Below are positions 51,311-61,830 of a DNA stretch of 64,000 nucleotides, one piece after another (positions within the stretch are counted from its first letter, which is position 1; each line of letters opens with the position of its first letter). Origin of the DNA: Calliopsis andreniformis (lineage: Eukaryota > Arthropoda > Insecta > Hymenoptera > Andrenidae). The stretch covers positions 29,344,001-29,408,000 of the forward strand of contig NW_027480422.1 in the NCBI RefSeq assembly GCF_051401765.1, written 5' to 3'. The position numbers and the translations under genes were made by a program. The notes beneath the pieces were generated by a model. It did no database searches. It was given only the letters and a program-made list of their open reading frames with translations, and was not told where the DNA came from.

Positions 51311-53231
51311 ATCGTATAAAACGAATAATTGCAACATGTACGAAAGCTATGGTCATTTATACGTTCCGGCCAACCTAGGCTTCACTCTAGGGCGTTGCTC
51401 AACCACATCGAATAGCTACGGCCCTAGAAGACAACGCCATAACTATAAAATACAATATAAATACAACAGTCTTTCCATCGTATAAAACGAGTAATTGCAA
51501 CCAGTCTGATAGTTATGGTCATTTCTACGTTCCGGGCAATCTAGGCTTCTCTCTAGGGCGTTGCTCCACCAGATCGAATAGTTAGGGCCTAACAAGTCAA
51601 CGCCAGAAGCATAAAATACAATATAAATACAACAGCTTTACCATCGTATAACAGGAATAATTGCAACCAGTGTGAAAGATATGGTCATTTCTACGATACG
51701 GGCAACCTAGGCTGCACTCTAGGGCGTCGTTCCACCACATCGAATAGCTGCTGCCTTAGAAGTCAACGCCAGAAGCATAAAACACAATATAGATAAAACA
51801 GTTTTTCAATCGTATAACAGGAATAATTGCAAACAGTGTGAAAGATATGGTCATTTCTATGTTGCGGGCATCCTAGGCTTCACTCTAGGGCATTGCTCCA
51901 CCACATCGAATAGCTACGGCCTTAGAAGTCAACGCCAGGAGCATAAAAAACAATATAAATACAACAGTTTTTCCCGTGTATAACAGGAATAATTGCAACC
52001 AGTGTGAATGGTATGGTCATTTCTACGTTCCGGGCAACCTAGGCTTCACTCTAGGGTATTGCTCCACCACATCGAATAGCCACGGCCTTAGAAGTCAACG
52101 CCAGAAGCACAAAATAAAATAAAAATACAAGAGTTATTCCATCGTATAACAGGAATAATTACAACCAGTGTGAAAGTAATGGGCATTTCTACGTTCCGTG
52201 CAACCTAGGCTTCACTCTAGGGCGTTGGTCCACCAGGCCGAATAGTTAGGGCCTTAGAAAACAACTCCAGACGCATAAAATACAATATAAATACAACAGT
52301 TTTTCCACGGTATAAAACGAATAATTGCAACCAGTATGAAAGGTATGCTCATTTCTACGTTCCGGGCAACCTAGGCTTCACCCTAGGGCGTTGCTCCACC
52401 AGATCGAATAGTTAGGGCCTAAGAAGTCAACGCCAGATGCATAAAATACAATAGAAATACAACAGTTTTTCCATCGTATAACAGGAATAATTACAACCAG
52501 TGTGAAAGATATGGTCATTTCTACGATACGGGCAACCTAGGCTTCACTCTAGGGCGTTGCTCCTCCAGATAGAATAGTTAGGGCCCAGGCAGTCAACGCC
52601 AGGAGCATAAAAAACAATATAAATACAACAGTTTTTCCCGTGTATAACAGGAATAATTGCAACCAGTGTGAATGGTATGGTCATTTCTACGTTCCGGGCA
52701 ACCTAGGCTTCACTCTAGGGCATTGCTCCACCACATCGAATAGCTACGGCCTTAGAAGTCAACGCCAGAAGCACAAAATAAAATAAAAATACAACAGTTA
52801 TTCCATCGTCTAACAGGAATAATTACAACCAGTGTGAAAGTAATGGGCATTTCTACGTTCCGTGCAACCTAGGCTTCACTCTAGGGCGTTTGTCCACCAG
52901 GCCGAATAGTTAGGGCCTTAGAAAACAACTCCAGACGCATAAAATACAATATAAATACAACAGTTTTTCCACGGTATAAAACGAATAATTGCAACCACTA
53001 TGAAGGTTATGCTCATTTCTACGTTCCGGGCAACCTAGGCTTCACCCTAGGGCGTTGCTCCACCAGATCGCATAGTTAGGGCCTAAGAAGTCAACGCCAG
53101 AAACATAAAATACAATAGAAATGCACCAGTTTTTCCATCGTATAACAGGAATAATTGCAACCAGTGTGAAAGATATGGTCATTTCTACGATACGGGCAAC
53201 CTAGGCTTCACTCTAGGGCGTTGCTCCACCA
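51311..53231 (+). repeat. Fourth copy of the central 11.6-monomer block
   Basis: It matches 44,007-45,927 at 7,304 bases (44 x 166). In all four copies of this block the AACATG marker and the GGCAGTCAACG marker are exactly 1,255 bases apart: 36,891/38,146, 40,875/42,130, 44,029/45,284 and 51,333/52,588. Private changes in this copy are TGCAACATGTACG, AGCTGCTGCC and CAACCACTATGAAGG. Confidence 0.88.
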
Positions 53232-53798
53232 GATCGAATAGTTAGGGCCTAAGAAATCAACGCCAGAAGCATAAAATACGATATATGTACAACAGTCTTC
53301 CCATCGTATAAAACGGATAATTGCAACCAGTCTGATAGTTATGGTCATTTCTACGTTCCGGGCAATCAAGGCTTCACTCTAGGGCGTTGCTCCACCACAT
53401 CGAATAGTTAGGGCCTTAGAAGTCAATGCCAGAAGCATAAAATGCCATATAAATACAACAGTTTTTCCACTGTATAGTATGAATAATTGCAAACAGTGTG
53501 GAAGTAATGGTCATTTCTACGTTCCGGGCAAGCTAGGCTTCACTCTAGGGCGTTGGTCCACCAGATCCAATAGTTAGGGCCTAAGAAGTCAACGCCAGGA
53601 GCACCCAATACAAAATAAATACAACAGTTTTTCCATCGTATAAACCGAATAATTGCATCCAGTGTGCAAGTAATGGTCATTTCTACAATCCGGGTAACCT
53701 AGGCATCACGCTAGGGCGTTGTTCAACCAGAGCGAATAGTTAGGGCCTAAGAAGTCAACGCCTGAAGCATAAAATACAATATAAATACAACAGTTTTT
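53200..53798 (+). repeat. About 3.6-monomer block, copy 2 of a later 40-monomer shift
   Basis: Partner of 46,560-47,158. Private substitutions are AAACGGATAATTG, GAGCACCCAATAC, ATAAACCGAATAATTG and TCTACAATCCGGG. It joins the end of the 51.3-53.2 kb block, so both follow each other here as in the 44-47 kb region but with different numbers of intervening monomers. Confidence 0.78.
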
Positions 53799-54639
53799 CC
53801 ATTGTATAAAACGAATAATTGCAACCAGTCTGATAGTTATGGTCATTTCTACGTTCCGGGCAATCTAGGCTTCTCTCTAGGGCGTCGTTCAACCAGAGCG
53901 AATAGTTAGGGCCTAAGAAGTCAACGCCTGAAGCATAAAATACAATATAAATACAACAGTTTTTCCATTGTATAAAACGAATAATTGCAACCAGTATGAA
54001 AGTTATGGTTATTTCTACGTTCAGGGCAACCTAGGCTTCACCCTAGGGCGTTGCTCCACCAGATCGAATAGTTAGGGCCTATGAAGTCAACGCCAGAAGC
54101 ATAAAATACGATATATGTACAACAGTCTTCCCATCGTATAAAACGAATAATTGCAACCAGTCTGATAGTTATGGTCATTTCTACGTTCCGGGCAATCTAG
54201 GCTTCTCTCTAGGGTGTCGTTCCACCAGATTGAATAGTTAGGGTCTAAGAAGTCTACGCCAGAAGCATAAAATACAATACAAATACAACTGCTTTTCCAT
54301 CGTATAACAGGAATAATTGCAACCAGTGTGAAAGGTATGGTCATTTCTACTTTCCGGGCAATCTAGGCTTCACTCTAGGGCGTTTCTCCACCACATCGAA
54401 TAGCTGCGGCCTTAGAAGTCAACGCCAGAAGCATAAAACACAATATAGATAAAACAGTTTTTCAATCGTATAACAGGAATAATTGCAAACAGTGTGAAAG
54501 ATATGGTCATTTCTATGTTGCGGGCATCCTAGGCTTCACTCTAGGGCATTGCTCCACCACATCGAATAGCTACGGCCTTAGAAGTCAACGCCATAACTAT
54601 GAAAAACAATATAAATGCAATAGTTTTTCCATTGTATAA

Positions 54640-54846
54640 AATGAATAATTGCAACCAGTGTGAAAGGCATGGTCATTTCTACGTTCCGGGCAACCTAGGC
54701 TTCACTCTAGGGCGTTGTTCCACCAAATCGAATAGCTACGGCCTTAGGAGTCAACGCCAGAGGCATAAAACACAAAATAAATACAACAGTTTTTCCATGC
54801 TATAACAAGAGTAATTGCAACCAGTGTGAAAGTGATGGTCATTTCT
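54640..54846 (+). repeat. Short block, copy 1 of a 17-monomer shift
   Basis: It matches 57,463-57,669 at 2,823 bases (17 x 166 plus 1; the insertion near 56,385 lies between). Shared rare states are GAAAGGCATGG, TTCCACCAAATCG, AAAACACAAAATAAATAC and CAAGAGTAATTG. This copy reads CCATGCTATAAC where nearly all monomers read CCATCGTATAAC. Confidence 0.7.
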
Positions 54847-57462
54847 GCATTCCGGGCAACCTAGGCTTCACTCTAGGGCGTTGCTCCTCCAGATAGAATA
54901 GTTAGGGCCCAGGCAGTCAACGCAAGAAGCATAAAAAACAATATAAATACCACAGTTTTTCCCGTGTATAACAGGAATAATTGCAACCAGTTTGAAAGGT
55001 ATGGTCATTTCTACGTTCCGCGCAACCTAGGCTTCACTCTAGGGCGTTGCTCTACCACATCGAATAGCTCCGGCCTTAGAAGTCAACGCCAGAAGCATAA
55101 AATACAATATAAATACAACAGTTTTTCCATCGTATAACAGGAATAATTGCAACCAGTGTGAAAGACATGGTCTTTTCTACGTTCCGGGCAGCCTAGGCTT
55201 CACTCTAGGGCGTTGCTCCACCAGATCGTATAGTTAGGGCCTAAGAAGTCAACGCCAGGAGCACCAAATACAAAATAAATACAACAGTTTTTCCATCGTA
55301 TAAAACGAATAATTGCATCCAGTGTGCAAGAAATGGTCATTTCTACGATCCGGGGAACCTAGGCATCACTCTACGGCGTTGTTCAACCAGAGCGAATAGT
55401 TAGGGCCTAAGAAGTCTACGCCAGAAGCATAAAATACAATATAAATACAACAGTTTTTCAATCGTATAACAGGAATAATTGCAAACAGTGTGAAAGATAT
55501 TGTCATTTCTACGTTGCGGGCATCCTAGGCTTCACTCTAGGGCATTGCTCCACCACATCGAATAGCTACGGCCTTAGAAGTCAACGCCATAACTATGAAA
55601 AACAATATAAATACAATAGTTTTTCCATTGTATAAAATGAATAATTGCAAACAGTGTGGAGGTAATGGTCATTTCTACTTTCCGGGCAACCTAGGCTTCA
55701 CTCTAGGGCGTTTCTCCGCCACATCGAATAGCTACGGCCTTAGAAGTCAACGTCTGAAGCATACAATATAACATAAATACAACAGTTTTTCCATCGTATA
55801 ACAGGAATAATTGCAACCAGTGTGAAGGCTATGGTCATATCTAAGTTCCGGGCAACCTAGGCTTCACTCTAGGGCGTTGCTCCACCACATCGAATAGATA
55901 GGGCCTTAGAAGTCAATGCCAGAAGCATAAAAAAGAATATAAATACAACAGTTTTTCAACTGTATAATATGAATAATTGCAAACAGTGTGCAAGTAATGG
56001 TCATTTCTACGTTCCGGGCAAGCTAGGCTTCACTCTAGGGCGTTGGTCCACCAGATCCAATAGTTAGGGCCTAAGAAGACAACGCCAGGAGCACCAAATA
56101 CAAAATAAATACAACAGTTTTTCCATCGTATAAAGCGAATAATTGCATCCAGTGTGCAAGTAATGGTCATTTCTACGATCCGGGCAACCTAGGCATCACT
56201 CTAGGGCGTTGTTCAACCAGAGAGAATAGTTAGGGCCTAAGAAGTCAACGCCTGAAGCATAAAATACAATATAAATACAACAGTTTTTCCATTGTATAAA
56301 ACGAATTATTGCAACCAGTACGAAAGTTATGGTTATTCCTACGTTCAGGGCAACCTAGGCTTCACCCTAGGGCGTTTCTCCACTCAGATCGAATAGTTAG
56401 GGTCTATGAAGTCAACGCCAGAAGCATAAAATACGATATATGTACAACAGTCTTTCCATCGTATAAAACGAATAATTGCAACCAGTACGAAAGTTATGGT
56501 CATTTCAACGTTCCGGGCAATCTAGGCTTCTCTCTAGGGCGTTGCTCCACCAGATCGAATAGTTACGGCCTAAGAAGTCAACGCCAGAAGCATAAAATAC
56601 AATATAAATACTACAGTTTTTCCCTTGTATAACAGAAGTAATTGCAACCAGTGTGAAAGCTATGGTCATATCTACGTTCCGGGCAACCTAGGCTTCACTC
56701 TAGGGCGTTGCTCCACCACATCGAATAGTTAGGGCCTTAGAAGTCAATGCCAGAAGCATAAAATACAATATAAATACAACAGTTTTTCCACTGTATAATA
56801 TGAATAATTGCAAACAGTGTGGAAGTAATGGTCATTTCTACGTTCCGGGCAAGCTAGGCTTCACTCTAGGGCGTTGGTCCACCAGATCCAATAGTTAGGG
56901 CCTAAGAAGTCAACGCCAGGAGCACCAAATACAAGATAAATACAACAGTTTTTCCATCGTATAAAACGAATAATTGCATCCAGTGTGCAAGAAATGGTCA
57001 ATTCTACGATCCGGGGAACCTAGGCATCACTCTACGGCGTTGTTCAACCAGAGCGAATAGCTAGGGCCTAAGAAGTCAACGCTTGAAGCATAAAATACAT
57101 TATAAATACAACAGTTTTTCCATTGTATAAAACGAATAATTGCAACCAGCATGAAAGTTACGGTCATTTCTACGTTCCGGGCAACCTAGGCTTCACCCTA
57201 GGGCGTTGCTCCACCAGATCGAATAGTTAGGGCCTAAGAAGTCAACGACAGAAGCATAACATACAATAGAAATACACCAGTTTTTCCATCGTATAACAGG
57301 AATAATTGCAACCAGTGTGAAAGATATGGTCATTTCTACGATACGGGCAAGCTAGGCTTTACTCTAGGGCGTTGCTCCACCACATCGAATAGCTGCGGCC
57401 TTAGAAGTCAACGCCAGAAGCATAAAATACAATATAAATACAACAGTTTTTCCATCGTATAA

Positions 57463-57669
57463 CAGGAATAATTGCAACCAGTGTGAAAGGCATGGTCATT
57501 TCTACGTTCCGGGCAACCTAGGCTTCACTCTAAGGCGTTGTTCCACCAAATCGAATAGCTACGGTCTTAGGAGTCAGCGCCAGAGGCATAAAACACAAAA
57601 TAAATACAACAGTTTTTCCATCGTATATCAAGAGTAATTGCAACCAGTGTGAAAGTGATGTTCATTTCA
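57463..57669 (+). repeat. Short block, copy 2 of a 17-monomer shift
   Basis: Partner of 54,640-54,846, with private changes CTCTAAGGCG, TACGGTCTTAGG, GTCAGCGCC and GATGTTCATTTC. Confidence 0.7.
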
Positions 57670-60600
57670 GCATTCCGGGCAACCTAGGCTTCACTCTAGG
57701 GCCATGCTCCACCAGATCGAATAGTTAGGGCCTAAGAAGTCAACGCCAGAAGCATAAAATACAATATAAATACAACAGTTTTTCGCTTGTATAACAGGAA
57801 TAATAGCAACCAGTGTGAAAGGTATGGTCATTTCTACGTTCCGGGCAACCTAGGCTTCACTCTAGGGCGTTGCTCCATCACATCGAATAGCTGCGGCCTT
57901 AGAAGTCAACGCCAGAAGCATAAAATACAATATAAATACAACACTTTTTCCATCGTATAACAGGAATAATTGCAACCAGTGTGAAAGTGATGGTCATTTC
58001 TACGTTCCGGGCAACCTAGGCTTCAGTCTAGGGCGTGGTTACCCCAGATCGAATAGTTAGGGCCTAAGAAACCTACGCCAGAAGCATAAAATACAATATA
58101 AATACCACAGTTTTTCCATCGTATAACAGGAATAATTGCAACCAGAGTGAAGGTAATGGGCATTTCTACGTTCCGTGCAACCTAGGCTTCCCTCTAGGGC
58201 GTTGGTCCACCAGTCCGAATAGTTAGGGCCTGAGAAAACAACTCCAGACGCATAAAATACAATATAAATACAACAGTCTTTCCACGGTATAAAACGAATA
58301 ATTGCAACCAGTATGGAAGTTACGGTCATTTCTTCGTTCCGGGCAACCTAGGCTTCACCCTAGGGCGTTGCTCCACCAGATCGAATAGTCAGGGCCTAAG
58401 AAGTCAACGTCAGAAGCATAAAATACGATATATGTACAACAGTCTTCCCATCGTATAAAACGAATAATTGCAACCAGTCTGATAGTTATGGTCATTTCTA
58501 CGTTCCGGGCAATCTAGGCTTCTCTCTAGGGTGTCGTTCCACCAGATTGAATAGTTAGGGTCTAAGAAGTCTACGCCAGAAGCATAAAATACAATACAAA
58601 TACAACTGCTTTTCCATCGTATAACAGGAATAATTGCAACCAGTGTGAAAGGTATGGTCATTTCTACTTTCCGGGCAATCTAGGCTTCACTCTAGGGCGT
58701 TTCTCCACCACATCGAATAGCTGCGGCCTTAGAAGTCAACGCCAGAAGCATAAAACACAATATAGATAAAACAGTTTTTCAATCGTATAACAGGAATAAT
58801 TGCAACAAGTATGAAAGCTATGGTCATTTATACGTTCCGGGCAACCTAGGCTTCACTCTAGGGCGTTGCTCAAACACATCGAATAGCTACGGCCCTAGAA
58901 GACAACGCCATAACTATAAAATACAATATAAATACAACAGTCTTTCCATCGTATAAAACGAATAATTGCAACCAGTCTGATAGTTATGGTCATTTCTACG
59001 TTCCGGGCAATCTAGGCTTCTCTCTAGGGCGTTTCTCCACCACATCCAATAGCTACGGCCTTAGAAGTCAACGTGTGAAGCATAAAATATAATATAAATA
59101 CAACAGTTTTTCCATCGTATAACAGGAATAATTGCAACCAGTGTGAAAGGCATGGTCATTTCTACGTTCCGGGCAACCTAGACTTAACACTGAGGCATTG
59201 CTCCACCAGATCGAATACATAGGGCCTTAGAAGTCAACGCCAGAAGCATAAAGTACATTAAAACTCCAACAGTTTGTCCATCGTATAACAGGAATAATTG
59301 AAACCAGTGTGAAAGTAATGGTCATTTCTGCATTCCGGGCAACCTAGGCTTCACTCTAGGGCGTTGCTCCTCCAGATAGAATAGTTAGGGCCCAGGCAGT
59401 CAACGCCAGAAGCATAAATAACAATATAAATACAACAGTTTTTCCCGTGTATAACAGAAATAATTGCAACCAGTGTGAATGGTATGGTCATTTCTACGTT
59501 CCGGGCAACCTAGGCTTCACTCTAGGGCATTGCTCCACCACATCGAATAGCCACGGCCTTAGAAGTCAACGCCAGAAGCACAAAATAAAATAAAAATACA
59601 AGAGTTATTCCATCGTATAACAGGAGTAATTACAACCAGTGTGAAAGTAATGGGCATTTCTACGTTCCGTGCAACCTAGGCTTCACTCTAGGGCGTTGGT
59701 CCACCAGGCCGAATAGTTAGGGCCTAAGAAGTCAACGCCAGATTCATAAAATACAATAGAAATACAACAGTTTTTCCATCGTATAACAGGAATAATTGCA
59801 AACAGTGTGAAAGCTATGGTCATTTCTACGTTCCGGGCAACCTAGGCTTCAGTCTAGGGCGTGGTTCCCCCAGATCGGATAGTTAGGGCCTAAGAAGCCT
59901 ACGCCAGAAGCATAAAATACAATATAAATACCACAGTTTTTCCATCGTATAACAGGAATAATTGCAACCAGAGTGAAGGTGATGGTCATTTCTCAGTTCC
60001 GGGCAACCTAGGCATCACTATCGAGCTTGCTCCACCAGATCGAATATCTAGGACCTTAGAAGTCAACGCCAGAAGCACAAAATAAAATAAAAATACAACA
60101 GTTATTCCATCGTATAACAGGAATAATTACCACCAGTGTGAAAGTAATGGGCATTTCTACGTTCCGTGCAACCTAGGCTTCCCTCTAGGGCGTTGGTCCG
60201 CCAGTCCGAATAGTTAGGGCCTTAGAAAACAACTCCAGACGCATAAAATACAATATAAATACAACAGTCTTTCCACGGTATAAAACGAATAATTGCAACC
60301 AGTATGAAAGTTATGGTTATTCCTACGGTCAGGGCAACCTAGGCTTCACCCTAGGGCGTTGCTCCACCAGATCGAATAGTTAGGGTCTATGAAGTCAACG
60401 CCAGAAGCATAAAATACGATACAAATACAATAGTTTTTCCATCGTATAGCAGGAATAATTGCAACCAGTGTGAAAGCTATGGTCATTTCTACGTTCCGGG
60501 CAACCTAGGCTTCACCCTAGGGCGTTGCTCCGCCATATCGAATAGTTAGGGCCTAGCAAGTCAACGCCAGAAGCATAAAATACAATATAAATACAACAGT

Positions 60601-61329
60601 TTTTCCCTTGTATAACAGGAATAATTGCAACCAGTGTGAAAGCTATGGTCATTTCTACGTTCCGGGCAACGTAGGCTTCACTCTAGGGCGTTGCTCCACC
60701 ACATCGAATAGTTAGGGCCTTAGAAGTCAATGTCAGAAGCATAAAATGCCATATTAATACAACAGTTTTTCCGCTGTATGGTATGAGTATTTGCAAACAG
60801 TGTGGAAGTAATGGTCATTTCTACGTTCCGGGCACAATAGGCTTCACTCTAGGGCGTTGCGCAACCACATCGAATAGCTACGGCCCTAGAAGACAAGGCC
60901 ATAACTATAAAATACAATATAAATAGAACAGTCTTTCCATCGTATAAAACGAATAATTGCAACCAGTCTGATAGTTATGGTCATTTCTACGTTCCGGGCA
61001 ACCTAGGCTTCACCCTAGGGCGTTGCTCCGCCATATCGAATAGTTAGGGCCTAAGAAGTCAATGCCAGAAGCATAAAATACGATATATGTACAACAGTTT
61101 TTCCATCGTATAAAATGAGTAATTGCAACCAGTGTGAAAATAATGGCCATTCCTACGTTCCGGGCTTCCTAGACTTAACACTGAGGCATTGCTCCACCAG
61201 ATCGAATACATAGGGCCTTAGAAGTCAAAGCCAGAAGCATAAAGTACATTAAAGCTCCAACAGTTTGTCCATCGTATAACAGGAATAATTGCCACGAGTG
61301 TGAAAGTGATGGTCATTTCTGCATTCCGG

Positions 61330-61830
61330 GCAACCTAGGCTTCACTCTAGGGCGTTGCTCCTCCAGATCGAATAGTTAGGGCCCAGGCAGTCAACGCCAG
61401 AAGCATAAAAAACAACATAAATACAACAGTTTTTCCCGTGTATAACAGGAATAATTGCAACCAGTGTGAAAGGTATGGTCATATCTACGTTCCGGGCAAC
61501 CTAGGCTTCACCCTAGGGCGTTGCTCCACCAGACCGAATAGTTAGGGCCTAAGAAGTCAACGCCAGAAGCATAAAATACAATAGAAATACAACAGTTTTT
61601 CCATCGTATAACAGGAATAATTACAACCAGTGTGAAGGATATGGTCATTTCTACGATACGGGCAACCTAGGCTTCACTCTAGGGCGTTGCTCCTCCAGAT
61701 AGAATAGTTAGGGCCCAGGCAGTCAACGCCAGAAGCATAAAAAACAATATAAATACAACAGTTTTTCCCGTGTATAACAGGAATAATTGCAACCAGTGTG
61801 AATGGTATGGTCATTTCTACGTTCCGGGCA
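61330..61830 (+). repeat. Local dimer duplication (332-bp shift)
   Basis: The CTCCTCCAG / CCCAGGCAGTCAACG / TTTTTCCCGTG monomer occurs at 61,386 and again at 61,718, 332 bases (2 x 166) apart, the closest spacing of this monomer type in the window. The first copy has CTCCTCCAGATCG and the second CTCCTCCAGATAG, so it is either a duplication with later change or a second exchange bringing in a related block. Confidence 0.65.

Noticed and set aside
56309..56632. 107-codon forward open frame, the longest seen
   Set aside because: It exists because a private one-base insertion (CTCCACTCAGATCG, about 56,385) keeps the frame open across monomers. No other copy has it and no domain is recognisable.
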